From assembly GCA_937872225.1 (NCBI GenBank), contig CALMRZ010000017.1, positions 156,325-220,324 on the forward strand: a stretch of DNA of 64,000 bases, in the 5' to 3' direction. A program made the position numbers and the translations under genes. Shown here piece by piece: positions 18,450-27,499 of the stretch (its first letter is position 1; every line of letters begins with the position of its first letter). This DNA comes from an uncultured Spirochaetota bacterium (GTDB lineage: Bacteria; Spirochaetota; UBA4802; UBA5550). The notes under the pieces were generated by a model. That model was given only the letters and a program-made list of their open reading frames with translations, was not told where the DNA came from and did not search any database.

Positions 18450-18818
18450 AGGTATCTCCCACAATAAATACTTGGTTAGTATTAATAAGATTAAAACTAA
18501 AAAGTCAACAAATTTTTAAAGATTGGACAATCTATTGCATAAAAATATAAGATACTCAGCCGTACGGGCGTTCCGGTATGGGTTTTACCTGAATCACGGG
18601 TGCATCAGGTATGCCATATCATGGTCAATGCGCTGTCTGCGCATATATTCACATGACGGAACATGATTATTCGAGAGGCGGATAAGGGCGTATATTATAA
18701 GCTTGACTAAAAGATATGGATTTGTATATAAGAATCCAATTATAAAAGCTGGTTATCATATCAGCTCGTTAGAACAGCCGGACGAATAACACTCTGCCCG
18801 GAACGGTCAATAATATCC
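18450..18818. other. Intergenic region with a rightward promoter
   Basis: This 369-bp gap between divergent genes holds no credible coding frame. A promoter-like pair TTGACT (18703-18708) and TATAAG (18727-18732), 18 bp apart, would start transcription about 80 nt before the PtsN-like gene. A T/A-rich block (18465-18550) next to the STAS gene may hold its promoter, but no clear -35/-10 pair was found. No hairpin followed by a T run was seen. Confidence 0.4.
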
Positions 18819-19286
18819 ATGGAATTATCAGATAATCTGAAAAAAAGCAATATCATATTGAAGCCGAAGTCGACTTCACGATGGGAATTGATAACCGAGA
18901 TGATTGATCTCGCAGTTAAGAATAAGGAAGTTGACTCCTGCGATTGCGAAGACCTGACAAAGTCCCTTGTTGATAGAGAAAAATCAATGAGCACCGGAAT
19001 CGGCAATGGTGTCGCAATCCCCCACTGTACCACGGTGAAAGTGCAGGACATTGTGTACATCATGGCGATAGTGCCGCAGGGAATGGATTTCGACTCCATT
19101 GATAATCAACCGGTGAAGATAGTCATCCTTCTTTTGGTTCCGAAAAGCAAGCTCACCCAGCACATCAAGACTCTGGCGCAGATAGCAAAATTAATGAGCA
19201 ATGAAAGTTTACGCAACAAGCTGATTACTTTAAAAACGCCTGAAAGCGTTATTAAAACTATAAAAGATTATGAAAGTATAAAGTAG
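18819..19286 (+). CDS. PTS IIA domain protein (PtsN/fructose type)
   Basis: A 155-residue single EIIA domain of the mannitol/fructose type. The phosphoryl-accepting histidine is H69 in NGVAIPHC, preceded by REKSMSTGIG, a typical block. Stand-alone IIA proteins of this kind act as regulators (PtsN) of nitrogen, potassium or stress responses rather than in sugar uptake, and no EIIB or EIIC is nearby. It precedes ruvB by 10 nt, so the two are probably cotranscribed. No strong ribosome site is seen before the ATG. Confidence 0.85.
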   Translation: MELSDNLKKSNIILKPKSTSRWELITEMIDLAVKNKEVDSCDCEDLTKSLVDREKSMSTGIGNGVAIPHCTTVKVQDIVYIMAIVPQGMDFDSIDNQPVKIVILLLVPKSKLTQHIKTLAQIAKLMSNESLRNKLITLKTPESVIKTIKDYESIK

Positions 19287-19296
19287 CGGGCTCCCC

Positions 19297-20343
19297 ATGG
19301 ACGAAGAACGTTTGATATGCTCCGATGGCCTTCAGAAAGAAGAAGAAAACGAGCGGACGCTGAGGCCTTCAAGGTTTGAAGAATTCATAGGCCAGAAAAA
19401 AAATACCGAAAATTTAAAAATATTCATCCAGTCGGCTAAATTGAGAAATGTTCCCCTCGACCATGTCCTTCTCGCGGGGCCTCCGGGACTGGGCAAAACC
19501 ACCTTGGCCTTCATTATTTCCAGAGAACTGGGCGTCAATATCAAGGCGACCTCGGCGCCGATCATTGACAAGGCGGGAGACCTGGCGTCGATCCTGACCG
19601 GCCTTGAGGAAAACGACGTCCTTTTCATTGACGAGATTCACCGCCTGTCCCCGGCCATCGAAGAAATACTTTATCCTGCCCTTGAGGACCGGTCGATTGA
19701 CATCGTCATCGGACAGGGTATCGGCGCGCGGAGTATCAAATTAAACCTTGTCCCGTTTACCCTTATCGGCGCCACGACGAGGACCGGTCTTCTCACGTCA
19801 GCGCTCAGGGACCGGTTCGGTATCAATATGCGCCTTGATTATTACACCATCGACGAACTCAAGGATATAGCCATACGGTCTTCATCAATCATTCACTGCG
19901 ACATTGATGACGACGCGGCGCTTGAAATAGCCAAGCGGTCGAGAAGAACACCCCGGATTGTAAACCGCATACTGAAAAGGGTGTCTGATTTTGCCACCGT
20001 GGACGGCCTTAAGAAGATAGATCTCGCCATTACCCGTTACGCCCTATCAAAGCTGGAAATCGATGAACTCGGCCTTGATGACATGGACCGGAAATTTATC
20101 GAAGCGATAATCAACAAATACAACGGCGGCCCAGTCGGCATCAAGACCATTGCCGTTTCCCTTGGAGAGGAAATTGATACCCTTGAAGATTATTACGAGC
20201 CTTTTCTGGTGCAGATCGGTCTCCTGAAGCGCACTCCGCGCGGAAGGGTTGCGACGCCGATGGCGTATCAGCACCTTGGACTCAAGTATGTCGCCCTGAA
20301 CGGCAGCATGGATCAGGAAAAGCTTTTTGACCTCGATGATTAA
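19297..20343 (+). CDS. ruvB: Holliday junction branch-migration ATPase RuvB
   Basis: A 348-residue AAA+ motor that drives branch migration with RuvA. The Walker A motif is GPPGLGKTT, Walker B is FIDEIHRL, and the beta-hairpin and sensor region IGATTRTGLLTSALRDRFG is intact. The C-terminal winged helix ends with RTPRGRVAT. Length is normal. The partner ruvA lies far away at 46428-47012 on the other strand, so the usual ruvAB operon is split. Confidence 0.97.
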   Translation: MDEERLICSDGLQKEEENERTLRPSRFEEFIGQKKNTENLKIFIQSAKLRNVPLDHVLLAGPPGLGKTTLAFIISRELGVNIKATSAPIIDKAGDLASILTGLEENDVLFIDEIHRLSPAIEEILYPALEDRSIDIVIGQGIGARSIKLNLVPFTLIGATTRTGLLTSALRDRFGINMRLDYYTIDELKDIAIRSSSIIHCDIDDDAALEIAKRSRRTPRIVNRILKRVSDFATVDGLKKIDLAITRYALSKLEIDELGLDDMDRKFIEAIINKYNGGPVGIKTIAVSLGEEIDTLEDYYEPFLVQIGLLKRTPRGRVATPMAYQHLGLKYVALNGSMDQEKLFDLDD

Positions 20344-20460
20344 TCGATAGCCATGTAGTGACAATACGCCCCCCCCTGTCCGGCATACCAATAAACACTT
20401 ATAATTTCACCGCTTGATTCCGATATGAATTTTGAGCACATCTATAGCATGAGGATGAAT

Positions 20461-21129
20461 ATGAAAAAATATGCCACTGCATTGTTTGCGTTTCTATTCC
20501 CGGTCCTGCTCCTTGGGCAGGAAATAAAAAAAGAAGACACACCGAAGGAAGAGCCAAAGGACCAGCCGAAGATTATTACGAACATCCCGGCTGAAGCACA
20601 ATACAGCAATGATTTTGCCATCAAGAGTCTTTTCTTCAACAAGAGGATAGATCCGGGCGGAACAGGGGAAATACTGGAAGTCGAATTGACCCTGGAAAAT
20701 CTGACCGATGACCCCATGGATTTATACCTGTTTACCATTGCCACCTATGAAAAGGTCGAAAAGACGAAGTCCAGTTTTGAACGGCCCATTCCTCAGCGGG
20801 AAAGGATCAGGACCTTTGTAACATATCCGGATGATATTTCAAATTTTTCATATCCGGACACTGACGATAAAGGAAATGTTAAGAAGGATAAAAACGGCCT
20901 GGAAATTGTAAAGCTGCTGAAATTCCCCAAGAATCCCAAGGCCGGCGTTGACCAGAAAACCGGGAAACCGTACCATCTGGTTGACAGGATGACCATTTAT
21001 ACGACGCATATAAGCAAATACAGAAGGAATTACTTTTTTTTCAACAATCTTGCCGTGCTGATTTTCGACAGGGAAGGGAAATCCGCGTACAGGAAGCTGT
21101 TCGAAATAAAAGGGAAACGGAACCGGTAG
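20461..21129 (+). CDS. Exported protein of unknown function
   Basis: About 222 residues with an N-terminal signal peptide (MKKYATALFAFLFPVLLLGQ), then a charged, proline- and lysine-rich linker, then a soluble domain rich in beta strands. The segment ILEVELTLENLTDDPMDLYL suggests an immunoglobulin-like beta sandwich. No lipobox cysteine is present. Several in-frame ATGs lie between 20425 and 20461; the last is preferred because GAGGA (20451-20455) precedes it and the signal peptide begins there. I do not recognise the family. It is followed by a hairpin shared with the convergent serA. Confidence 0.6.
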   Translation: MKKYATALFAFLFPVLLLGQEIKKEDTPKEEPKDQPKIITNIPAEAQYSNDFAIKSLFFNKRIDPGGTGEILEVELTLENLTDDPMDLYLFTIATYEKVEKTKSSFERPIPQRERIRTFVTYPDDISNFSYPDTDDKGNVKKDKNGLEIVKLLKFPKNPKAGVDQKTGKPYHLVDRMTIYTTHISKYRRNYFFFNNLAVLIFDREGKSAYRKLFEIKGKRNR

Positions 21130-21154
21130 GCCTAGTAGCATGCATGCTGGCAGC

Positions 21155-21182
21155 AAGGCCCTTTCTCCTCTGGAAGGGCCTT
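21155..21182. terminator. Hairpin between convergent genes, possible bidirectional terminator
   Basis: AAGGCCCTT (21155-21163) pairs perfectly with AAGGGCCTT (21174-21182) across a 10-nt loop. It ends 4 nt before the serA stop codon and 26 nt after the exported-protein gene. T-tracts on both sides are poor, so termination strength is uncertain. Confidence 0.55.
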
Positions 21183-21186
21183 GTCG

Positions 21187-22350
21187 TTATATGACCCTCA
21201 CCATCAAGATTTCCTTTATGCTCCGTATCTGTTTAATTATATTCTCGTCAATGTCGCCGTCGATGTCTATGATATTGTACGCATATTCGCCCCTGCTTTT
21301 GTTCAGCATGTCGGCAATGTTAATTTTCTTGTCGGCCAGGATTTTTGTTATCTGTCCGATAACGGCCGGTATGTTTTTGTTTGCTATCAGTATGCGCTTC
21401 GACGCTGTCTGGGCCATAAAACAGTCGGCGAAATTGACCGAATGTACCAGGTTCCCCCGTTCAAGAAATTCGCGCAACTGGTCGACGGCCATGCGGGCGC
21501 AATTTTCTTCTGACTCGGGTGTCGATGCTCCGAGGTGGGGGATGGGTATGACGCCGTCCATCTGAATCAATTCATCATCGGGAAAATCCGTGACGTAGCA
21601 TGCCACGGTCCCGCTCGCAATGGCTTGCTTCAGGTCCCGGTTATTGACAAGGCCGCCGCGAGCAAAGTTCATGATCCTGACGCCATGTTTCATCAGGGCA
21701 AACTTGTCCCGGTTGATCATGCCTTTGGTCATGTCGTTGAGGGGGGCATGAAGAGTGATATAATCTGATTCTGAAATCAGCGTATCAAGGCTGATCGCCC
21801 TCCTGACCGAGCGGGAAAGTCCCCAGGCGGCTTCCACGGAAATATAAGGATCATATCCGGATACATCCATGCCGAGTGACAGGGCGTCATTTGCGACGAG
21901 CTGGCCCACGGCGCCGAGGCCAATGACGCCGAGCTTTTTGCCCAGTATCTCCGGGCCGATAAATTTGGATTTATCCTTTTCGATCAGAAGGGGGACCTCT
22001 TCACCCTTCCCGGCAAGGCTTTTGGCCCAGATAATGCCCTCGCTGACCCTGCGGGAAGCTATGAGAAGGGCCATGATGACCAGTTCTTTAACGGCATTGG
22101 CGTTCGCCCCCGGAGTGTTGAATACGACAATGCCTCTCTGTGAGCATTTTTCTAGGGGGATGTTGTTCACGCCGGCGCCGGCCCTGGCTATGGCCAGGAG
22201 AGATGGGGGCAAATCCAGCGTGTGCATATCAGCGCTTCTTACCAGAATTGCGTCCGGGTTTGCAATATCGGCGGCATGTTCGTACAGGTCTGCCGGAAAT
22301 CGAGCAAGACCCGAAGGGGATATTTTGTCCAGTTTCTGGATTTTAAACAT
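21187..22350 (-). CDS. serA: D-3-phosphoglycerate dehydrogenase
   Basis: A 387-residue NAD-dependent enzyme of the short SerA type with a C-terminal ACT domain. It catalyses the first step of serine synthesis. The nucleotide-binding loop is GVIGLGAVG, the Arg-containing block is MNFARGGLVN, and the catalytic-His segment is PIPHLGASTPES. The ACT domain (about 315-387) usually binds serine for feedback inhibition. ATG 22350 is 7 nt after the serC stop; a TTG nine codons earlier is less likely. It is the third gene of rex-serC-serA, so NADH-responsive control by Rex is expected. Confidence 0.93.
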   Translation of the reverse strand: MFKIQKLDKISPSGLARFPADLYEHAADIANPDAILVRSADMHTLDLPPSLLAIARAGAGVNNIPLEKCSQRGIVVFNTPGANANAVKELVIMALLIASRRVSEGIIWAKSLAGKGEEVPLLIEKDKSKFIGPEILGKKLGVIGLGAVGQLVANDALSLGMDVSGYDPYISVEAAWGLSRSVRRAISLDTLISESDYITLHAPLNDMTKGMINRDKFALMKHGVRIMNFARGGLVNNRDLKQAIASGTVACYVTDFPDDELIQMDGVIPIPHLGASTPESEENCARMAVDQLREFLERGNLVHSVNFADCFMAQTASKRILIANKNIPAVIGQITKILADKKINIADMLNKSRGEYAYNIIDIDGDIDENIIKQIRSIKEILMVRVI

Positions 22351-22357
22351 AGTCGTT

Positions 22358-23440
22358 TTATTTGTTGTCTGCTTCAAATTTTTTCATGAAATCTACAAGC
22401 TTTTTCACTCCTTCGATCGGCATCGCGTTGTAAATGCTGGCCCTCATGCCTCCCACGGAACGGTGCCCTTCAAGCTGGACAAAGCCGTTGTTGCCGGCTT
22501 CCGTGAGGAACCTGGCTTCCAGATCCTTGGTTGCGGCGGTAAAAGGAATATTCATGAGGGAACGGTCTTCCCGCGCAATGGGGCTCTTAAATATCGATGA
22601 ATTGTCGAGGCAGTCGTACAGGATTTTCGCCTTTTCCTCGTTTATTTTCTGCATGGCGGGGACGCCGCCGAGATCTTTCAGCCATTCAAAGACAAGTTTT
22701 GCAATGTAGATGCCGTAGGTGGGTGGCGTGTTATACAGAGATTTATTGTCCGCATGGGTTTTATAGTTGAACATGGTGGGCGTAATATCCATGGCGTGGC
22801 CGATAAGATCCTCGCGGATAATGACGATGGTCAGGCCGGCGGGGCCGATGTTCTTCTGCGCGCCGGCAAAGATTATTCCGAACCTGCTGACGTTGACAAC
22901 CTCGGACAGGATATTCGACGACATGTCCGCAACAAGGGGCACGGAGCCGGTATCAGGGTATGAGGTGTAGCGGGTGCCTTCGATGGTGTTGTTCGTACAG
23001 ATGTGAAAATAGTCCGCGTCAGATGAAAAAGATACTCTGTCCGGTTTCGGAATATAGGAAAAATTTTTGTCTTCAGACGAGGCGATAATGTTGCAGGTGC
23101 CATAACGTTTGATTTCGTCAAGGGCGCGTTTTGTCCAGGTGCCGGTGTGCACGATGTCAACCTTCCTGGTTTTTCTCATCAGGTTCAATGGCACCATGGC
23201 GAACTGGCTGGATGCGCCTCCCTGGAGAAAAAGAACTTTATAGTTATCGGGAATGTTCATCAGGTCACGGAGCAGGGCTTCCGCGGTCTGGATGATATCA
23301 TCATAGGCTTTTGACCGGTGACTCATTTCCATGACAGACATGCCGGTGCCCCTGTATTCTAAGAGCTCGGCCGCAGCCTTTTTAAGTACCGGTTCCGGAA
23401 GAACGGCCGGTCCCGCTGAAAAATTGTATACTCGTGACAT
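22358..23440 (-). CDS. serC: Phosphoserine aminotransferase
   Basis: A 360-residue PLP enzyme of the class V aminotransferase group, making phosphoserine from 3-phosphohydroxypyruvate. It starts [15 protein letters not shown], typical of SerC, and has the Lys-containing [11 protein letters not shown] and the substrate-binding [15 protein letters not shown]. The ATG at 23440 is supported by AGGAG a few bases upstream. It lies 46 nt after rex and 7 nt before serA, giving the operon rex-serC-serA. No phosphoserine phosphatase is seen nearby. Confidence 0.95.
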   Translation of the reverse strand: MSRVYNFSAGPAVLPEPVLKKAAAELLEYRGTGMSVMEMSHRSKAYDDIIQTAEALLRDLMNIPDNYKVLFLQGGASSQFAMVPLNLMRKTRKVDIVHTGTWTKRALDEIKRYGTCNIIASSEDKNFSYIPKPDRVSFSSDADYFHICTNNTIEGTRYTSYPDTGSVPLVADMSSNILSEVVNVSRFGIIFAGAQKNIGPAGLTIVIIREDLIGHAMDITPTMFNYKTHADNKSLYNTPPTYGIYIAKLVFEWLKDLGGVPAMQKINEEKAKILYDCLDNSSIFKSPIAREDRSLMNIPFTAATKDLEARFLTEAGNNGFVQLEGHRSVGGMRASIYNAMPIEGVKKLVDFMKKFEADNK

Positions 23441-23486
23441 GGGGTGCTCCTGTTTTATAAGTTCTAAAATCGATGGTGTTTTATCA

Positions 23487-24137
23487 TTATTTGCCACTGA
23501 TTGCAAGCAGGGCGGACATGTATCTGAACTCGCTGAAAATATCGATGTTTCTGACCTCTATCGATGTATCTCGCGAATTCAATAGCACCGGAGTAAAATT
23601 TATTATTCCTTTAATGCCGCCGTCAATCAAACGTTCTATTGTTGAGTCCATGGTGAGGTCTTTTTCAGCTATTATGGCGACCTCAATATGATCTTTCTTC
23701 AGAACCGAAGGTATTTCATAGATCGGGTAAACCGGGATCGCCGTCTTTACGATTTCCAGGGTGTTGATGCTTGAATCAAAACCGGCTACAATGGAAAAAC
23801 ATGGCAGAGGCACCATACTATTATTAATTAACAAAGATCCCAGGTTCCCGAGGCCTATAACGCAGGCTTTGCGTATCCTGCCAAAGCCGAGGGTTTCTTT
23901 GATGCTATCTTTAATCGTCGCGATATCATATCCGGTACCGCTTATTCCCGATTGATCGATGAATCCCATATCTTTCCGTATGTTATGGGAACCCACGTTC
24001 AGCCGTCTGCCTATGTCTTGGGATGATATCGATGATTCTCCAATCTCGTGCATTTCATCCAGCAGGGCATAGATTTTACATAGGCGTATTAATGTCGGAC
24101 GAGGTATATTATGCTTATTTTTTTTTGTTATGATCAT
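23487..24137 (-). CDS. rex: Redox-sensing transcriptional repressor Rex
   Basis: A 216-residue protein with an N-terminal winged helix ([16 protein letters not shown], then [16 protein letters not shown]) and a Rossmann domain with [12 protein letters not shown]. Rex binds DNA at low NADH/NAD and lets go when NADH rises. Two near-consensus Rex boxes lie just upstream (24145-24160 and 24185-24202), so it should repress its own operon. It is first of rex-serC-serA. Linking serine synthesis to redox state makes sense because SerA reduces NAD, but this coupling is inferred. Confidence 0.9.
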   Translation of the reverse strand: MIITKKNKHNIPRPTLIRLCKIYALLDEMHEIGESSISSQDIGRRLNVGSHNIRKDMGFIDQSGISGTGYDIATIKDSIKETLGFGRIRKACVIGLGNLGSLLINNSMVPLPCFSIVAGFDSSINTLEIVKTAIPVYPIYEIPSVLKKDHIEVAIIAEKDLTMDSTIERLIDGGIKGIINFTPVLLNSRDTSIEVRNIDIFSEFRYMSALLAISGK

Positions 24138-24144
24138 TTCTAAA

Positions 24145-24160
24145 TGTGAAAAAATTCACA
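24145..24160. promoter_or_regulatory. Rex operator 1
   Basis: TGTGAAAAAATTCACA fits the Rex consensus (TTGTGAA, four A/T, TTCACAA), missing only the outermost pair on one side. It lies 7 nt upstream of the rex start codon and just downstream of a TTGACA-like element on the minus strand (24166-24171). Binding would block rex-serC-serA transcription. Confidence 0.85.
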
Positions 24161-24184
24161 AATTATGTCAATATTTATTTTATA

Positions 24185-24202
24185 TGGTGAAATATTTCAC
24201 GA
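24185..24202. promoter_or_regulatory. Rex operator 2
   Basis: TGGTGAAATATTTCACGA matches the Rex consensus at every position of the inner 14 bases (24187-24200), with both outer pairs changed. Its centre is 41 bp, about four helical turns, from operator 1. It could also act on a rightward promoter of the DUF1015 gene (TATTAT-like -10 near 24205). Confidence 0.75.
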
Positions 24203-24295
24203 TATATTATGATTGAAAGAAAGATGGTATATTATAAATTTGATAACAATTGGTATTAATCTAAATTTTTATTTCAAACCATTCAGGGAATATAC

Positions 24296-25522
24296 ATGGC
24301 AGCTATTAGTGAATTCAAGGGTTTACGACCGCAAAAGCAATATGTATCCAGGGTATCGGTGTTACCTTATGATGTTGTAAGTACTGAAGAAGCAAGAAAA
24401 CTCGCCGGGGACAACAAACTAAGTTTTTTCCATGTATCGAAACCGGAAATTGATTTTCCGGTGGATGCTGATATCCATGATCCTAAAATATTCAATCATG
24501 GCAGGGAGTATCTCAAGGGATTGATCCGCGACGGGATTTATTTTCAGGAAAGCACTCCCTGTATGTACCTTTATACCCAAATTATGGACGGCCGCGAGCA
24601 GACAGGAGTGATTGCCTGTGTCAGCATCGATGACTATCAGAATAAGATAATCAAGAAGCATGAGCTTACCAGAGAGGACAAGGAGAGAGAGCGCACCCGC
24701 CATACGGATATCATAAACGCCAACACCGGCCAGGTCTTTTTGTTCTACAAAGACAGTGAAGCAAAACAGCTGCTGGTCAATGAGGCGATGAAGCTTGAGG
24801 CTGAATATGATTTCGTGAGCGCCGATGGGGTGCGGCAGATCATACGAATAATCAAAGACGGGAACATGATCGAACAGTTTAAAACAGCGTTCAGGGATGA
24901 TGTGCTCTACATCGCGGATGGGCACCACAGGGCCGCATCGGCTGTCAGGGTCGGCATGCAACGGCGTAAAGCCACTCCCGGTTACACCGGTGCTGAAGAG
25001 TTTAACAGGTTCATGGCGGTTATTTTCCCTCACCGGCAGTTAAAAATAATAGCCTATAACAGGATCGTCCGGGACCTCCATGGCAAAACGGTTGAGGAGT
25101 TCTTGGCGCAATTGTCCGAAAATTTTTTTGTGGAAAAAACTGAAAAAAAATCTTCTGAAATCGTCCATGAATTATTCATGTATACCGGCGGATCATGGTA
25201 CCGGTTGACACCCCGCTTTATCCCTGATAATGATCCGATCGGCAGTCTGGATGTCAAGATACTTCAGGAGTACATACTCGGGCCTGTGCTGGGCATACAG
25301 GATCCCCGGACAGATAAGCGGATCAATTTTATCGGAGGTAAAAACAGCATCGAGGAAATTCAGAAAAGCGTGGACAGCGGTTCGTACATGGTGGCATTTT
25401 CATTATGCCCCACGAAAATTGAACAGTTGATGAGCGTGTCAGACATGGATGGCATTATGCCGCCGAAATCAACATGGTTTGAACCAAAACTCCAGAGCGG
25501 CATCGTCCTGCATTTGCTATAG
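24296..25522 (+). CDS. DUF1015 family protein (ParB/Srx-like, possible serine kinase)
   Basis: A 408-residue cytosolic protein. It has the DUF1015 start (FKGLRPQKQYVSRVSVLPYDVV) and the central motif DGHHRAASA (D208-R212), like the nucleotide-binding GxHR motif of the ParB/sulfiredoxin fold. DUF1015 genes often sit beside serA and serC, and ParB/Srx-fold enzymes include free-serine kinases (SerK, SbnI). A role in phosphoserine/serine metabolism is therefore a fair inference, not a demonstrated one. It diverges from rex-serC-serA with two Rex boxes in the shared 158-bp gap, so it may be under the same control. Confidence 0.8.
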   Translation: MAAISEFKGLRPQKQYVSRVSVLPYDVVSTEEARKLAGDNKLSFFHVSKPEIDFPVDADIHDPKIFNHGREYLKGLIRDGIYFQESTPCMYLYTQIMDGREQTGVIACVSIDDYQNKIIKKHELTREDKERERTRHTDIINANTGQVFLFYKDSEAKQLLVNEAMKLEAEYDFVSADGVRQIIRIIKDGNMIEQFKTAFRDDVLYIADGHHRAASAVRVGMQRRKATPGYTGAEEFNRFMAVIFPHRQLKIIAYNRIVRDLHGKTVEEFLAQLSENFFVEKTEKKSSEIVHELFMYTGGSWYRLTPRFIPDNDPIGSLDVKILQEYILGPVLGIQDPRTDKRINFIGGKNSIEEIQKSVDSGSYMVAFSLCPTKIEQLMSVSDMDGIMPPKSTWFEPKLQSGIVLHLL

Positions 25523-25551
25523 GTTTGCAGGGAGCATCCGGCGCCGGGAGA

Positions 25552-25701
25552 CTAGTTGTTCTTCGGGCAGGCAACGACGATGCCCTTGTCAACGACACGG
25601 TGCTCCAGTTCATCACCGTATTTGCACAGAACGCAATCAGCTCTATTATCTATAAAGAATGAGCATTTAATACAATCGTCAAGTTTCATTACTTTTTTCA
25701 T
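25552..25701 (-). CDS. Small four-cysteine protein, possible zinc ribbon
   Basis: About 49 residues, with DDCIKCSFF and DCVLCKYGDELEH giving two CxxC pairs 14 residues apart, then one more Cys near the C-terminus (VVACPKN). This suggests a zinc-ribbon or rubredoxin-like knuckle. Starts at 25701, 25689 or 25719 are possible; none has a strong ribosome site. It converges on the DUF1015 gene. Function unknown, and the gene itself is only moderately supported. Confidence 0.45.
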   Translation of the reverse strand: MKKVMKLDDCIKCSFFIDNRADCVLCKYGDELEHRVVDKGIVVACPKNN

Positions 25702-25810
25702 CGTTCTTCGGTACTCCATCCCGATGCGTCGGACATCATGATTAATGGCCTGCCTGTTCAATTGGCCTGATTCACTGTAATAACCATATGGCAATCGAGT
25801 AAAGAATTTT

Positions 25811-26050
25811 TTATAGATCGGCAGATTTAATAATGGTATTGACCATTACGCGGGCTATGTGCTTCCTGGTGCTTTTATCGGGAAGTTTCCGGATGTAGGC
25901 GGCTACGATGTCAATCATATGATGGTCAATATCACCTATGACAGGGTTATCGGCGTCTTTTTTTCCGAAAACGGAACCGATGCAGCCGGAAGATTCATCT
26001 CTGCTGGATGGCGCGGCACTTTGGAAAAGTTGGGGTTCTGGGCTTTCCAT
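25811..26050 (-). CDS. Hypothetical small protein
   Basis: A 79-residue frame: a polar N-terminal third and a helical, basic C-terminal third (HMIDIVAAYIRKLPDKSTRK). The C-terminal part looks like real protein, with alternating hydrophobic positions, while the opposite-strand frame over the same bases does not. The ATG at 26050 lacks a close ribosome site; an AGGAG is 27 nt upstream. No family recognised. It may be cotranscribed with the cysteine protein at 25552. Confidence 0.4.
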   Translation of the reverse strand: MESPEPQLFQSAAPSSRDESSGCIGSVFGKKDADNPVIGDIDHHMIDIVAAYIRKLPDKSTRKHIARVMVNTIIKSADL

Positions 26051-26386
26051 ATCAATTGCTTATAGTGTTCGGTTCTCCTGTCCTTATTGTCGAAACAACC
26101 GGGAATTATGATAATTTTTATTTTTTTTTACCAGGGGCGCCATTTGATATAAATCGTTGATTTTTTTGAATTTTTTATAAATTAATTGACATTTTGCATA
26201 ATTTGAAGCTATTTTTTTCATTGAATTTACCGCTATTTTCATTGGCGGGAAACTTTGAAAAAGTATTATTTTCTAAATAAACAAGCCTGGAAATATAATT
26301 GAAAAAAACATCAGTACTTGCCGGTTTCTTTAACCAATAAGAAATTACCCCGCACCGAATGATGTAAAAAAGCGCATGGATATACC
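26051..26386. other. AT-rich intergenic region
   Basis: The 336 bp hold long A and T runs and no convincing gene. A TTGACA at 26186-26191 with TATTTT at 26210-26215 (18-bp spacer) is a weak rightward promoter for the following exported protein, with a leader of about 170 nt. A minus-strand open frame here overlaps the next gene's start and has low-complexity content. Confidence 0.35.
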
Positions 26387-27499
26387 ATGAAAATAAAAAA
26401 ATTACACACATGGTTTAAAATAACATTACAAGTTACAGTTTTTTTATTGCCGCTGATGCTGATTAATACCGGTCAAGCGCAATTGTATGAAGGAAATTAC
26501 AGTAATTACAGCTATTACGCTGAAGCAATAAATATAAAAAGCATAAATGGGAAATTCTATGCCTATATAGTCCTTTTATTTAATGAAAACCCACACTTTG
26601 TCAACATGATTCAAAAAGACAGCATCCCGTTGAAAATAATGGGCAATGAAGGGTTTCACATCAAGGAATATAAAAATTATATTAATACACTCCGGGATAA
26701 AAAGCTCAAAAGTCTCGCAAATCTTCTCCTGACCATATATCTTGAACCGAGAAAGTTTGATATCAAGTCATTGCATAATATCGAGGATATTCTTACGGGA
26801 AGAAACATCATTTTAAAGTTTTCAAAAGATAAAACAGCATGGTCCGATAAGATTTCCCTTGATTACTGCATTTTTGGGAAAAAACAGCTGGTTGATGTCA
26901 AACATCCTTTTTTTGAAATCAAAGAGAATATCTACAATATCCAGCCGTTTATCTATTATGATGAGTTTTCAACCAGCAATTCAACGTTTTATTTTGACAT
27001 GATCTATATCAACCCCGTTGAAGTTGACAATGACTATATAATTGCCAAGAGAATAATCAACGGGGAGAATGTGGGCTCGCTGTTTTTTGTCGGTTCGCAA
27101 ATTACCGATGACATCAAATATTGCCTGTCCCGGGCATTTAGAGACAAAAAGAACATCAAAAACGAAATATGGAAGATGTTCATCATTCATGAGCTGACCC
27201 ATAAGGTGCTGAATAATAAATACAATAATTTTGACCAGGTCCAGGGCGAAGAGCTTTCTCTCGGAAGCACTGTTTTTTACAATCCGCTGCTGGGACTGTC
27301 GATTCTTTTCAGCTATCTCAATTACAATGCGATAAATCCGCACCGCGTTGCCGCGATGAATTATGTACGGTTCATTTCCAAGAACACGGGCAGGGTTGAT
27401 ATAATAGAAAATCCGGGGCTGATAAAATTCCTTCCTCAGGGTGAGCTGCAGAATCTCGCAAGAAAACATTTTGCCGCTAACATAAAAAACAGCAAATGA
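26387..27499 (+). CDS. Secreted protein with an HExxH metallopeptidase-like motif
   Basis: A 370-residue protein with an N-terminal signal peptide (hydrophobic core TLQVTVFLLPLMLI, cleavage near GQAQ). The key motif is IIHELTHKVLNN at about 265-275, an HExxH zinc site, with a candidate third ligand 16 residues after the second His in GEELSLGS (gluzincin-like spacing). The codon use is more A/T-rich than most of the window, which may mean transfer or strand-specific drift. It is not a family I can name; proteolytic activity is inferred only from the motif. It converges on the next gene with stop codons directly abutting. Confidence 0.6.
   Translation: MKIKKLHTWFKITLQVTVFLLPLMLINTGQAQLYEGNYSNYSYYAEAINIKSINGKFYAYIVLLFNENPHFVNMIQKDSIPLKIMGNEGFHIKEYKNYINTLRDKKLKSLANLLLTIYLEPRKFDIKSLHNIEDILTGRNIILKFSKDKTAWSDKISLDYCIFGKKQLVDVKHPFFEIKENIYNIQPFIYYDEFSTSNSTFYFDMIYINPVEVDNDYIIAKRIINGENVGSLFFVGSQITDDIKYCLSRAFRDKKNIKNEIWKMFIIHELTHKVLNNKYNNFDQVQGEELSLGSTVFYNPLLGLSILFSYLNYNAINPHRVAAMNYVRFISKNTGRVDIIENPGLIKFLPQGELQNLARKHFAANIKNSK

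Noticed and set aside
26175-26411. Minus-strand 78-codon frame in the AT-rich gap
   Set aside because: It overlaps the start of the exported protein gene, lacks a ribosome site and looks like translated AT-rich non-coding sequence.
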